Source of the DNA: Tupaia tana
Taxonomy: Eukaryota > Chordata > Mammalia > Scandentia > Tupaiidae
NCBI GenBank assembly: GCA_026018925.1
Contig: JAKSZU010000005.1
Location: 20,074,779-20,138,778 of the forward strand
DNA: 64,000 bases
Reading direction: 5' to 3'
Every line of letters begins with the position of its first letter. Position 1 is the stretch's first letter. The notes beneath the pieces are model-generated. The model did not search any database and was not told where the DNA came from. It was given only the letters and a program-made list of their open reading frames with translations. A program made the translations under genes and the position numbers. Below, in pieces: positions 10,887 through 22,749 of the stretch.

Positions 10887-11030
10887 ATCCTCAGCTTCAG
10901 CCAGCCATAGATCGTGGGCACACACGAGTCTGGCATGTTCAGGGAGGTCTCCAGATGTGAACGCAGAACCTTCTCAAGTGAACCAGCCTATCAGTGTCAT
11001 GTTTTACAGTTGTGCCACTTCCTGGCCCTA
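10887..11030 (-). mobile_element. family B SINE, head and central part
   Basis: CTCAGCTTCAGCCAGCCATA, GTTCAGGGAGGTCTCCAGAT, AACGCAGAACCTTCTCAAGT, TTGTGCCACTTCCTGGCCC in the usual B minus order, but without a GA-rich tail directly to its left. Confidence 0.7.
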
Positions 11031-11615
11031 GTACTACATAGAACTCTAAAAAGAGAAACTTAATATTTAAAAAATTCTATAGGGTTCCTTTAAATAGCTC
11101 TTTAAATATGTACCAAGTTTAAAAAAGTGATATTTGTCACAGATGTGATAAAAATGATCATTATAATCAATCAAATGTGTTATCAGTTCTGACAAAAAGA
11201 TCGATTTCTTTGGAATAAAGAGGCTATTCGTATGTTAACTGATTTAAGTCAGAGGAGATCTGTTTTCTAAATGTAGCTCTGTAAATGAAAGGGCTTGAAG
11301 TCTGGACTGTGAAAATGAGGGAATCACTGAACGGTAGAATGCTTTCTTGGGAATTTCTGTCTACTCAATCCAAGGAAATAGGCATCTTTGCTGAAGGTGT
11401 GTGCTTTGTTCCATTATTCCAACTTTGGATATCTAGGAACCTGGGTGGCAGAATCTGTGGCCTACAGCAATGGGAGTGGAAAGGAAGGGTGGGGGTATTT
11501 GACTTAGGACTCTTGATTCAGGTCCCCAGAATTGTTGAATAATTTCTCTAGTGATATTTCATGTCTATGGAACCATGGACAGTTTTCAAAGTGCTTTGGT
11601 ATGCGTTTGAATTTT
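11031..11615. other. unique sequence, no gene seen
   Basis: An 85-codon plus frame (11285-11542) has no recognised domain and no splice context I can defend. Confidence 0.4.
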
Positions 11616-11800
11616 TTTTAAAGAATTATTTTATTTAACTTTATTTATTATTATTATCATTATTATTTTCCAGTTTGATCAGAGAGAGACAGAGAGAGAG
11701 AGAGGAAGTAAGAAAGCAAGCCACCAGGTCTGAGACTTGAACCATGGTTGGCCGTGTGGGAGTTCAGTGCCCTCAACCACCGTGCCACTTGCCAGCCCCA
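11616..11800 (-). mobile_element. A-short SINE
   Basis: TTTATTTATTATTATT tail region, TTTGATCAGAGAGAGACAGA, AAGCAAGCCACCAGGTCTGA, GGCCGTGTGGGAGTTCAGTG, CACTTGCCAGCCCC. Confidence 0.9.
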
Positions 11801-11849
11801 CATTTGAATTTTAAACTCGTAAGAAATATTAAAGATCTTCTAACACTGA

Positions 11850-12035
11850 GGATATTAAGAGTATCAATGTTTCTCATTGCCTTCCTTTTAGCTCTTCCAA
11901 CAATACTCCAAGTTTGGCAAGGCAGGTCATTTAAGTCATGCCTAAATTTCAGAAGAACTCAGAAAACACGAGCATCTTATTCAAGCCACACAACTGGCAA
12001 GTGACAAGACTAGACCCAAATGCTGCCCCATTGCC
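11850..12035 (-). mobile_element. probable MIR
   Basis: Weak MIR-like order on minus: AGGCAGGTCATTTAAGTCAT, CATCTTATTCAAGCCACACA, ACTGGCAAGTGACAAGACTA. Heavily decayed. Confidence 0.4.
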
Positions 12036-13079
12036 TAGAAACAAGGCCACAGTCTTGACTGCACAAATCCCTGCCCACTCTTAGTGCAGCTGGAAACTGT
12101 TCACATAAGTTAAGGAAAACTTGATCATAGGCAACAGGCTGAAGGATTTTAAAAAGAAATAATTACTAGTTTCTACCATTCATACAAGAGAGCAATTTTC
12201 TTTGCATGGTTGGGCCAGGGATAGTGGATTTTGCAACCTGGTTTGGAGAAGGAAAGAGCAGATTTTGTCAGTTGTCACCTTTGGCCCACTCTCTTGCCAC
12301 CTGCTGACTTTTAGAAAATTTTGTGTGATGATGAGGATTAATGTAATGGCTGATTCCATTACTTCTGTACTTTTTGGATGAAATTTGATCATTCTGTTTC
12401 ACATTCCTTCCCCTCACCTGCTCTGGAAAGCAAATTGAATTCTTTGAAAGAAAATTTAGTCCAGACCAGAACACACACAGAACCAGCCTCTCTACTACCC
12501 ATGTTAAGACATAAGGGGCTCCTCTTAGTCACAAATGCTTCTCTTCTGGTTTGTTTACATTGCATAGTTTATTCCATTAAGGTCCAATTTCAGGTGTGCA
12601 GTGAAACCCAGATGGCTCAAGGCTGACTGCCCTGAAGAATTTAAACGCCTGCAAGTAAACAATTTCTTAGACTAACTTCCTTAAGGATTCTTTCAGAGTT
12701 CACTGGAAATTCCAGGAGTGGAGAACTTACTAACCTTTAAGTCTGCTGGATGTTCTTTTCTGAGTCAGTCCATCTGAGCAGGGCATCTATTTGCTAATCC
12801 AGCATCCAGGCCAGCCGTGGGAGCTGCACAACCAAGTAAGAAAGCTCATCCCTGCTCCACAGAGTCTTGGAATGGACCCCCTCATCCCTTTCCTAAGCTC
12901 CCAGCTCAGGCTGCAGCTGTTGGGGAACTCAGCAAATAAAACATCATCTGAATAGCTGCAACTCCTTTCCTCACATTTTTAATCTAGCTTTTTGTCCCAG
13001 TTTTTTTTCCCCTTTAGATCCTTCTAATATGTGTATGGCACCTAATTGATACTCTTGCTGTATAAACATCTAGATACAG
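12036..13079. other. unique sequence, no gene seen
   Basis: No repeat named with confidence; no exon-like frame. Confidence 0.4.
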
Positions 13080-13235
13080 GATTTTTAAATGGAAGGGACT
13101 AATACATTTCAGTTTGTAGTTGACCAAAGAGAGGCACAGGGAGGTTGAGTAACCCCAGACCCCAATCTGTAAATGCTGGAGCAGAGGGTGGGAATCTCAG
13201 TGACTCAGAATCCAGAACCACTCTTGACCATGGGA
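13080..13235 (-). mobile_element. MIR
   Basis: CAAAGAGAGGCACAGGGAGG, TTGAGTAACCCCAGACC, ATGCTGGAGCAGAGGGTGGG follow the complement of the MIR core. Confidence 0.6.
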
Positions 13236-13400
13236 CACAGCCTTAGGCCCTGCTTTCTTCAAGGTCAAATTCAAGTTTATTTCCTCCATGACTCTCATCT
13301 ACTGACCTCTTTCTCTTTTCAAATTGCTTTTGCACTTACAGTGCAATGCCATACAAATGAACACTTCTTGGTTCTTGCGTTGCTGGGGATGGAGGGGAGG
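13236..13400 (+). mobile_element. possible L2 3' fragment
   Basis: TCTTCAAGGTCAAATTCAAG and TTTATTTCCTCCATGACTCT resemble the L2 3'-region order 'AAGACCCAGCTCAAATGTCACCTCCTC'. Weak. Confidence 0.3.
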
Positions 13401-13496
13401 ACTTTTTTTTTCCCTTTCAACTACTCAGTGAGGTGTGTAGGATCATATCATTCACTTCTGTAACCAGGTTAAATAAGGACCAGGCTATACTGCACA

Positions 13497-13634
13497 CATG
13501 AGGGAACTTTGAAAGTGTATAGAAAATGGAATTAAAGTATGAACATTGCAAACATTTAGTGCTAACATTAAAAAAGATCCACACATAGTTTTTTCATCAA
13601 ATGCACTTTTCATAAACTTTGTGAAGACCCTGCA
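13497..13634 (-). mobile_element. mariner/Tc1-like MITE
   Basis: CATGAGGGAACTTTGAAAGT ... ATAAACTTTGTGAAGACCCT; the interior GGAATTAAAGTATGA and CACACATAGTTTTTTCATCA match the reverse of the 4786 copy. Confidence 0.75.
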
Positions 13635-13849
13635 TGTAATGAATACTTGTTGACTGATTAATTGATGGATTAACATGCATACGTTGGCTGTGTCTTCATT
13701 TAGTCTGAGGTCACTATGTTGTATTCTGTTGCTCCTAGTGGATATGGTATATTCTATGATCTGCTTGTTGGTAGCCATCATCTGCCTGTTAACTGTAAAG
13801 ATTCTTTACAGTCCACCTCTGTTTTCCATGGTAAAATGCTCCATGTCTT

Positions 13850-14012
13850 GTGACCGCAGGTGGCGTGGTGGTTAAGGGCACTGGACTCCCACCTGGCCAA
13901 CCACAGTTCGAGTCCCGGACCTGGTGGCTTGGTCTCTCTCTCTCCCATTGTGTCCCTCTCTGGTCAAATTAAAATAAATAATAAAATAAATAAAAGTTAA
14001 ACAAAATAATAA
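13850..14012 (+). mobile_element. A-short SINE
   Basis: GCAGGTGGCGTGGTGGTTAAG (box A TGGCGTGGTGG), GGCACTGGACTCCCACCTGG, box B AGTTCGAGTCCC, GACCTGGTGGCTTG, short CT tail, TCTGGTCAAATTAAAATAAA. The best-preserved plus-strand example of the short type: the body stops after TGGCTTGGTCTCTC. Confidence 0.9.
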
Positions 14013-14049
14013 TTCAAAAAAATTCCATCTTTTCTGACTATTGCAATGT

Positions 14050-14345
14050 ACCACTTGCTCCATTGTGCCTGAAATGCACTTCTCTATGTTCTTGTCTTTA
14101 AGGGCCTGCTCAATGTTATCCCCTATGCAGGCAAAATACCATTATCTCCTCTGCTTCATGGCACTGGAATATTATCTGACTCGCATTATAGTCACTTATT
14201 TGCACATCTTTCTCTCCACAACGCCTGGGTGCTCCCAGAGCCAGGAGCTGTCTGATTACCTGTGCACCTGCCCTGACCCAGGGGCTGGCATAGTGGTCTA
14301 GGATGAGGTGCTTCAAAGTGTTTACTGAGGGGAATGACTAATTGG
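14050..14345 (+). mobile_element. L2 LINE 3' end
   Basis: L2 3' order: CCTGAAATGCACTTCTCTAT, TTATAGTCACTTATTTGCAC, ATCTTTCTCTCCACAACGCC, CAGGAGCTGTCTGATTACC, CCAGGGGCTGGCATAGTGG. Ancient. Confidence 0.7.
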
Positions 14346-15159
14346 GCTTGCATTGTTAGATGAGGTAACAGGAAGAAAATTCACAGAGAGAATCTAATAA
14401 GAATTAATAACTGAGCCATAGCACATTCTAAGCACTCCCTAGATCATAGAACCTCCTTGAAGGTTATGAGAAGTTTCCTCAGATTAGAAGGTCCAGATGC
14501 TGAACTTTCCATCGATTGGGAAAAACTACATTTAGAGATGGATTTACCATGACATGAATGAAACTTAAACTTTTAGGATGTCATTTGCCAAGGCCCCTTC
14601 TAAGGTCTTATTCTTAATGCTGATCATGTGGGTCTGCTTACTTTTTCTTAAAGAAAGCTTGTAAAAATGTACAACTTTAGACCTATACAACTGGAATCTG
14701 GTCCCTGAATGTGAAAGTGGGTGTGAATACACTTGGGAAAGTGGTAGAGAAGCATAGTAGAGATGAGGGCCAGGAGGGGCTCTAGCTAGAGGGCTCTCTG
14801 GTTAGTTGCCATCTAGTTCATGGAGGGACATACCACCTTCCCTATTTCTTTACACTCAGCCCGGTGGCACAGAGCAGAGACACAGGAACGCTTGCATCAC
14901 TCTCTAGAGCTGAAGGGGTGATCTGGATAGAACAGGGTCAGTTAATGTGAGAACTTGCCTAGGACCTCAAGATTCCTCCCGGCCCATGATTCCCTCTTTC
15001 ACATTTACCCCGAAGAATGTTTCAGGAGAGAGTGTTAACACTTACCTTCAGTGACATCTGCCTCTCAAAAATAGAACTGTACCTGGAAAGTACCTTTAAT
15101 TGAATAAGTATACCATACACAGCATACTTACATAATGTCATACACTTTTTTCACCCACA
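14346..15159. other. unique sequence, no gene seen
   Basis: No repeat or coding signature recognised. Confidence 0.45.
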
Positions 15160-15320
15160 TTTGTTATGCCATTCAATCCTTTCCTACACACTGAAAAGAA
15201 GACTGAGGAGGGTGTCCTCATCTCTGTTAATGGGGAGGAAACTGAATCCAGTGTCAATCACTCCTGGAAGGTCTTAGGGCCCTGAGTGTCAGAGTTGAGG
15301 AAGAACTTGAGTCTTCTTAT
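15160..15320 (-). mobile_element. probable MIR
   Basis: ATGCCATTCAATCCTTTCCT, CTGTTAATGGGGAGGAAACT and GTGTCAGAGTTGAGGAAGAA match the reverse MIR layout in order; decayed. Confidence 0.45.
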
Positions 15321-17025
15321 TTAACTTGCACTTGTCTCTTTATTTATGAACTGCGAGAGAAAAGGCACCACAAACACTGTGTGGAGAGGAAGAGAGCCTC
15401 CGCTCCCGCTCTAGGAAGGATTCCATGAGCATGGGAGCTGGTCTTCTGGGATTGGAAGGGGTCAAGACCGGGAGGTGTGTATGTCTGTGTGTGTGTGCAT
15501 GCAGGTGTCAAAAACTCTGATACATAGGAAGGTACATAGGTAAGAAGGTTATAGACCAGACCGGCTTACATCAACCACACGTGAGCGCTTGGGAGAAGGA
15601 GGGATTCAAAGGAATTTGAGGGTGATGATGATTTGATTCATTGACACATTTGGTGGGTTATTCTGAATGTAGTCAGTAGCATGAATTGAAAGAGGCAGCT
15701 GGTGCTTAGATATTTTTAGTCTTTGATGCCTATTTAATATTTTGCTTCCTAATTTAGTGCCCTCTCCCCAAAGAAACTAAAACACTTCCTCCAATTTATG
15801 CCAAGGTTGCTATGTGAAACAAACGCTGTAAAAAGCTATCCCTCCCATGTGACCACATCTGAGGCTTATTCAAAAGTCCATGACTATGTTTTTCTAGTAA
15901 TAGAATGAAGGCTCATGTTTGCAAACAGACAAGTATCAGCAACTTCTTTCTTATGGTCCTTTTACATTTTGAATGCCATAGAATAATTACTTCTGACCAT
16001 TACAGCTTTATCTTATGTCTATTCAATTTAGTGGTTGTTTAAAAAAAAATAATGAAATCCCAAAAGATACTGGTAAATTCTATGTGCCGATATATCTTTA
16101 TGAATCATAGGGTTATAAATTAAGCCGGTTCTGAATGTCTTTTAATTGGACTATAATCAGAACTCAGATCACTGAGCTTTCTGATTTTCGTGTTTTGTTT
16201 ATAGCCATCACCCTAAATTCATTCTTTAACTGTCAAGTGTCTGGCTTTATGCATAGCCATGTGATCTGCACGTTCTCATAAATAGATGCACATCTTTAAA
16301 TTCCACTGGCAGACAAAACTTGTGTGAGTGAACTTCCTGTAGGAGCTGGGGTCAGCATGGCCTGAGAGTCTGAGAAGTAGAGGAAGAGAAGAGAATGTGG
16401 TCCTGCCGTTGTGCATCTGAGAGGAAGGCCACCAGTGCCATTTTTAGATACAAGTGGGGTTGGGGGGTGGAACGAAAGGGCTGGAGCCACAGAAGGTGAG
16501 TGTGGAGATGGCAGTTGAACCAGATGGATTAGGGAGATGAAACAGGGAGAAAGCTGAGCGGTAGAGGATTAGCAGAAAAGAAGTGTCAACTCCAGAAGAG
16601 AAGCCTGGGGTTTTATGGAATGTGCTCCATGGAAAAAATAACTGCATTTTGATGTCTCTTCCAGGCTTTTCATAGTTAAACAGCTGCAGAGAGAGAGAAA
16701 GAAATTCAGGGCCCTAAACAGAAGTGCTTTCAGAAGATGTGTGACCTGCATGAAAGGTCCCTGGGGGGTGTTCTGCACTTCGTCCTTTCCATTATATCAC
16801 GCACTACCTGAATAACCTGGCCATGCCAGCTGTCTTTATAATGGCACTGTGTAGGACATACTGAACTGTCTGTGTAGGTGTTACTACACACTGATTTATA
16901 AAACAAAAACAAATAGACACACTTGCATTGTAAAATGTCATGCTTGTCTTTTAAACACATCAGTCTAGATTGAGCCTTCCCATATTCAGGGATGGTTAGG
17001 TATGCAGGTACATGTGTGGCCACAT

Positions 17026-17028
<3 letters not shown>
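15321..17028. other. longest repeat-poor stretch, part 1
   Basis: About 1.7 kb with no recognised transposon and no persuasive frame. With 17058-18476 it forms the largest non-repeat block in the window, the likeliest place for conserved non-coding sequence. Confidence 0.45.

Positions 17029-17057
<29 letters not shown>
17029..17057 (+). repeat. (AC)n microsatellite
   Basis: Uninterrupted AC repeat of about 14 units. Confidence 0.97.
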
Positions 17058-18476
17058 TTCTGGAGACGGGTGAGAAAGTGTAGTGTGTAAGTTTAGTTTT
17101 GACCTTGGGTGTTGTTAAAGTATTTAATATGAGGCACCGCACAAGGGTGAACAAAAGGACTGTCACTTTGATGCCTGCGGACAGAAAGCTGTACTTGTTG
17201 GCCACCAGATAGTTCCATTTCCGTACAGTTAATCTTATGAGCGTTCATGTTTAACTCTGATTTCTACTTTGTAGAGACTTGCTTTTGCTGTTTGGACAGG
17301 TGAAGCACCCACCACACAATTAAATAAGAACTTGTTTGTGTGAGGAGAGAAGAATTTTTGCACGTATTAGTTACCATTAATGTCTATTTTGATGGCTTTT
17401 TATTTAGAGAATATTGGCATATTTTTATCTGTATGGTCTCTCAGTTGTTTTTGGAGGAGAGAGCTTTAGAAAATAAATGAATGATGGATGTATCTGTGGA
17501 GAGCCCATTCTAAATTAAATGTTCTGTGTTTGATCTTGCCATTTTTATTTTTAAAACAAGAAATTAGCATGGGTTTACTTAATATCTTGCAAGGTCCAAG
17601 TCAGAAATAATCTTATAATCCTAAAGGTTCACTCCTATTTCATGATCTTTTTTAAGCCTTCAAGCAATTCTTTACATACATGTGTCTTTATCTTAGCTTT
17701 TTACTTTCATTCATATTCCTCTAGGAATTTGACTTGGGAGTCTGAATAATACACACTCCTTTTCTTCTAAATTCTCCTTAGAGCTAGTCTCTTGTGGAAT
17801 GTCCTTCTAGGACTAGTGGTCAAACAGCCTTCATATTTTTATCTTGGGCACTGAGAAAATTTGTCTTCCTCTTTTTATTCTGGAAAGGGGGAGCAGATGA
17901 AGAGTGGGCATGTTTTGATCTAAAACATAAAGTTTAATTGTTTAAAACACCATGTTAACACCGTCCACATGATATTGAGAGGACAGCTAAGGGACAGGAA
18001 ATCATTTGCATGTCATGATTCTCTTCCTTATTGCAGTAACCGCCACTTAAAGTAGTTTAGCCCTGGATCAGCTTTTCCTGAAGTTGATATCCAGCAGTGA
18101 AATTTACATTTTGATTTATGTTATATAATGAGACACCCCTCTTCCCCAGCATGGTGTTCTGAGCACAAAATCTCATGAAAACAACTTCCCTAAGATCCCG
18201 TCCATCTTTCTTACTCCTAGGGTTGTGATTAGATTTGTTTGTGGCTTCAGAGGTTGTTACAATTTTGATTACGATTAAAATAAGGGTGGGTTCCAGTCAA
18301 ACTGTAAAAGTGACAAAGTGCCTTATGGGAGGCTTTTTCTGAGATGGCCAAAACCGTTTTGACTTACCTAGGACCCCACCCCATTGCACTCCACGTGGGC
18401 CAGTTGTTGTCTTGTGCTAAGACCCTGTTCTATCCAACTTTCTCCACCCCTTTCCAAAGGAGCTCTTATTTATTTA
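17058..18476. other. repeat-poor stretch, part 2
   Basis: AT-rich unique sequence with no SINE or LINE insertion for about 1.4 kb; no gene recognised. Confidence 0.45.
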
Positions 18477-18477
18477 T

Positions 18478-18481
<4 letters not shown>

Positions 18482-18521
<40 letters not shown>
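18482..18521 (+). repeat. (TA)n microsatellite
   Basis: 20 perfect TA units. It adjoins the T-run tail of the next SINE and lies inside the likely TSD pair (TTCACTA left, TCCACTA right), so it probably grew from the SINE tail. Confidence 0.95.
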
Positions 18522-18524
<3 letters not shown>

Positions 18525-18525
18525 A

Positions 18526-18783
18526 TTTTTTTTTTGGAGAGTTTTTTGCTATAGGGCACATGCGCTTGCCAGAAAGACAGAGACAGAGAGACAGAAAGTG
18601 AGAAATCACGCCCCTAGGGGGGATGGCCATACTACAATCCTTTCTCCTCCATTCTCTTCCCGGGATCTTGGGCATGCATGCACATGTGACCAGCGTGAGT
18701 TTAAGCCACTGAGTCCAGGATTCAAACCGTGGTCGACTACATGGGAGTCCAGCGACATAGCCATTACACCAACTGTTAGTCCC
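18526..18783 (-). mobile_element. A-long SINE
   Basis: TTTTTTGGAGAGTTTTTTGC, GAGAAATCACGCCCCTAGGG, CATTCTCTTCCCGGGATCTT, TTCAAACCGTGGTCGACTAC, ACACCAACTGTTAGTCCC: complete on minus. Confidence 0.93.
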
Positions 18784-18842
18784 TATCCACTAATAGATTT
18801 TTATTAACACAGATCCATCAAGAAGCTACTAGAAACCAGTTA

Positions 18843-18881
18843 TTCTTTTTTTTTTTTTAAGTTTATTTATTTATGGGGGGG

Positions 18882-18913
<32 letters not shown>

Positions 18914-19066
18914 AGTCACCTTTAACAGAGTTCCCACACTTATCTATCTCCATCTCAGCTGGTCTGCATCATGGGCAGGCACGCACAGGGAGGTCTGGAG
19001 ACATAGACCTAGCACCTTTCTGATGTGGAGTAATCTTGTTACCAGTGTGCCACCACTTGACCCCAG
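18843..19066 (-). mobile_element. family B SINE
   Basis: T-run and TTTATTTATTTATGGGG, GA tract, CATCTCAGCTGGTCTGCATC, CACAGGGAGGTCTGGAGAC, CCAGTGTGCCACCACTTGACCCC. Confidence 0.75.
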
Positions 19067-19080
19067 GAAGTAGGTATTCT

Positions 19081-19352
19081 AATCAGTCCTGGAATACAGG
19101 GGACATATGGTTGCTGCTCTTAAAATCTGTGTATAAATTACAGAAGAGATGAATTACTACAGACTCTCAGGAGAGTGTGGGAGCTTTTCAGAGGAGAGTG
19201 GTGGGTAGGAGTAGTCCAGAGAAGGGGTGGCTGGGGGGGATAGAACCACCAATTGAAAGTCCATCAGTGAAAGACATCTTCGAGAGTCCAGAAGGAACCA
19301 AGTGTGGTTGGAGAATAGAAAATAAAGGCTGGTTGGGCAGATGTGATGGTGT
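19081..19352. other. ancient interspersed repeat, family not named
   Basis: GGAATACAGGGGACATATGG and GGCTGGTTGGGCAGATGTGA have the feel of a common mammalian repeat also seen near 46190; I cannot assign it. Confidence 0.3.
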
Positions 19353-19452
19353 TTAATAAACTTTTGAAGAGAAAATGCACATTATGAAAAAATTATACAC
19401 AGATTTCAAAAGTTTTTGCACCAGAATAAACTTGCACTTTGAAGTCCTCTTA
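19353..19452 (+). mobile_element. MITE, 5'-eroded copy
   Basis: AAATGCACATTATGAAAAAA, TTTTTGCACCAGAATAAACT and final TTTGAAGTCCTCTTATA match the family; the left terminal repeat is degraded. Confidence 0.65.
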
Positions 19453-20332
19453 TATTTAGGACAAGTGGCTTTTAAATGAGGCTCATATGGGTTCTTCACT
19501 GAATGTTACAAGTTGAGTTTTAGATGATAGCAAATGTACTGAAATTAATAACATTTTTCCTCCCAGTGAATAGTCTCAATAAAGACAACCTTATTGTAAT
19601 AAATTACAGAAGAGATTAATTACCACTGCACCAGGTCATCACGCTATGTAATAGTCAATGTATACAAGCTTGATGCTGCACAAACTGATCTATAAGATAG
19701 TCAGTAAAATATTACAGATATGATCTTGTGGTGGTTGTTATATTTTTGCCAATCAGGATTCAGAGAAGAACCTTTTCAGATATTTTAAGCAGAAACCACT
19801 GCATTTTGGAGAAATGGGTGCTCATACTATTGTTGAAAGGACTAAAGAATCAGGATCCATCCAGTCTAGAACTCTGAAAATTGTGCCCAGATCAGTGGTC
19901 TCGCCCTAACCTAGAAGCTGGGGGAGAGGGGTTCTGGAGAGCACCCCTGGGCCTATAGGATTCAGGCACATGCCCTTAAAGGTGAGCATCACAGATAAAA
20001 TGTCCCCACTGCAGCTGCTTACACAGCTTGTCTACACCCACAAAGCTGACAGTTGGGTATGGACGCGTGGAAGCAGCATCTGCTCCAGGTTTCACCTGCA
20101 ACAGCCTCTTACTACTCAGGAAGCTGGAGATGGGGCACTGGAACATGCCAAGGGAAACCTCATGTCCTTAAACCTTGTCAGCAGCCAAAGGGCATCAGTC
20201 CTTCCTCTGCTTCACTTCCACCTTTAAAAATCTCAGTGACATGAAATATCTTCAGGACTTTCAGCTGAAAGGGAGTCTAGGAAATGTAGCTTTTAGCCTC
20301 TCAAATCCTTCCATGCAGGAAGGGAATGCTCA
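19453..20332. other. unique sequence, no gene seen
   Basis: No element recognised. Confidence 0.4.
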
Positions 20333-20585
20333 GGGGACCAGCAGTTAGCATAATGGCTATGTCGCTGGACTCCCATGTAGTTGACCGCAGTTTGAGTCCT
20401 GGACTTGGTGGTTTAAACTCATGCCGGGCGCGTGTGCGTGCGTGCGTGGCCAAGATCCTGAGAGGAGAATGGAGGAGAAGGGATTGCGGTGTGGCCATCC
20501 CCCCGGGGGGTGATTTCTGTCTCTCTTTGTCTTTCTGGTGAGCGCATGCACCCTATAGGGGGAAAAAAAACCCAAAAACCTCTCC
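20333..20585 (+). mobile_element. A-long SINE
   Basis: GGGGACCAGCAGTTAGCATAA, box B AGTTTGAGTCCT, CGGGCGCGTGTGCGTGCGTG, CCCCCCGGGGGGTGATTTC, end CCTCTCC without a long A run. Possible short TSD CTCAG on each side. Confidence 0.92.
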
Positions 20586-20874
20586 ACTCAGTGCCAAGGA
20601 ATTATATCCAACACAGAACAGTTACCTATCCAACAATTACAGAAGGGCAAAATAGTGGGATGTTCCGATAAATACCCATGACGAGCAGCTCTGTAGAATA
20701 TCTCTTACAAGGAGAAGGTGCCTGCAATTTCTTTTAATGGGATCTTCTGCCGTCCAGGCCATCAATGATGCTCACCTGTGTCATTCTTGAAGCAGGACTG
20801 TCAGAGAATTACAGGAAAGACTAGCCCTGCTCAAAGAAGTAAGAGAAAGTAAGGTGTGCATCTAGTTTTGGGAG

Positions 20875-21099
20875 TTTTTTGTTTCTATTTTTTTCTCTGT
20901 TTATTTATTTCTTCTAAGAGAGAGAGAGAGATAAGGAAGACCTGATAGGGTCGTCAGACCTTGCTTTACCTCAGCCTCAGCCAGAGTGGATCACAGGCAC
21001 GTGACAGACTGACATGTAGAGGAAGGTCCTGGGATGTGAACCCAGAATCTTCACATGTAGGTCCAGTTGTTTTACCATTGTACCATTGTTTGATCCCCT
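20875..21099 (-). mobile_element. family B SINE
   Basis: TTTATTTATTTCTTCTAAGA, GA tract, CCTCAGCCTCAGCCAGAGTG, GTGAACCCAGAATCTTCACA, TTGTTTGATCCCC. Confidence 0.75.
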
Positions 21100-21133
21100 G
21101 AGAGTTTCAATAGAACCAATGTTCTTCCTGATT

Positions 21134-21385
21134 TTTTTTTGGAGAGGTTTTTGCTATAGGGTGCGTGCACTCACCAGACAGACAGAGAGAGACAGAGAGA
21201 TAGAAAGCGAGAAATCACCCCCCAGGGGGGATGGTCACGCCGCAATCCCTTCTCCTCCATTCTCCTCTCGGGATCTTGGGCACACACGCACCCGGTGTGA
21301 GATTAAGCCACCGGGTCCGGGACTTGAACCGTGGTCGACTATGTGGGAGTCCAGCGACATAGCCATTACACTAACTGCTGGTCCC
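21134..21385 (-). mobile_element. A-long SINE
   Basis: Full minus copy with TSD TTCCTGATT at 21124-21132 and 21386-21394. Box B complement GGACTTGAACCGTGG is intact. Confidence 0.95.
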
Positions 21386-21396
21386 TTCCTGATTCT

Positions 21397-22492
21397 TTTC
21401 GTGTTAGAGTGAGTGGCATCCATAGTGCTGACATAAGGCAGCAGGTATAAACCCTGAAGCATTTTTGACTCAAAGTCCACATGGCATTAGGGGAGTTGGG
21501 AAACATTTGGAATCTAGGTACTTGAAAACATGTTGATGTTTGATGTCTACATTTCATAACGAAGTCAGCAAACAGGTGTCAGCCACAACCACATTGTAGA
21601 CATCTTGGAGTGAGGCAGCTGAGTTTTGCTAGTAGGTGAGTGTTGTTCAGGGATCCCTGGGGAAGGAGGTACCAACTACTTGAGGGATGACCTCAAGCCA
21701 GCTCTTGAAAGACACCCATGGCTTCAACCAAAGGGGGTTGGCCATTGCAGGCCGACTGACCAGGATGGGCAGAATTAGGGATCATGCTGTTTCAGAAGAC
21801 CAGACAAATTATGCAGTTTTCTTCTTGCTGTTTTGGCACTGGATAGAGACTGGTTGAGATTTATCATTCACAATAACAATTTTTGGGTAGAATTTTGTAA
21901 GTGAAGTCTTGCTTTGGTTTCTAATGAGGCTTTGCAGCCTCAAGAATCTGAAGAGATTTTGTGGTTTGGTTTTATTTTCATAGAAAGACCAAAAACCTCT
22001 GGAATACAAATTAATTCTGTGTTTTAGGTTTGCTATATAGCTTCTGACAACCACAAAGCTCTCAAGCTTTCAAACTTCTGTTAACTGAATGAGCAAGAAT
22101 TTCTACAAATCCAGCGCAGCCCATGGGCACTGCAGGAATCTCACAGTGCTCTGTTTGCCTGCTCTTGACCACATGCCTCTTTTTAGTCATAAGGGTTGGA
22201 AGTATGAGTCACCTATAATTTCATGGTTCTTGAAAGTTTTCCTGAGAAGTCATCTTCCAGTATTGTATTTTACTTCTGTATCATACTTTTACTGCATTCA
22301 TATTCTAGGGTAAAAATGCCTTGTAAATGGCTTAGTCAACTCAGGTGGGATCTTTACCCAAAGGCCTTTCATATCTGGTGAAAATTTTATTTTCTCAAGA
22401 AACAGAAAAGATGATTGCTTGGCACTTTCTCAGATCTTTGCTTCTATAGTCTGAACCAGTAAAGAGGCAGGACATTTTTAAGAGATTTCAAA
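21397..22492. other. unique sequence, no gene seen
   Basis: No repeat or gene recognised. Confidence 0.4.
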
Positions 22493-22749
22493 ATGTTTTT
22501 AAAATTTATTTACTTTATTGCTGAGAGAGAGAGATGAAGAGTCAGTGAGAGAGAGAGAGAGATACAGAGAGACAGAAACCCCAACAAGTTTCTAGTGCCA
22601 CCTTCTATCCCCAGCTCCACCTCGTCCCATATCAGGAACGCGTCCATGCCTGGTGTACTCAGGGAGATTTGTGGACACAAAACCAGAACCTTCTCTGTGG
22701 GTGAGCCCACAGAGTGTTGAGTACTGCAGTTGTACCACTGTCTAGCCCC
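22493..22749 (-). mobile_element. family B SINE
   Basis: TTTTAAAATTTATTTACTTT, GA tract, ATCCCCAGCTCCACCTCGTC, CCTGGTGTACTCAGGGAGAT, AGAACCTTCTCTGTGGGTGA, TACCACTGTCTAGCCCC: one of the better-preserved B copies. Confidence 0.85.
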
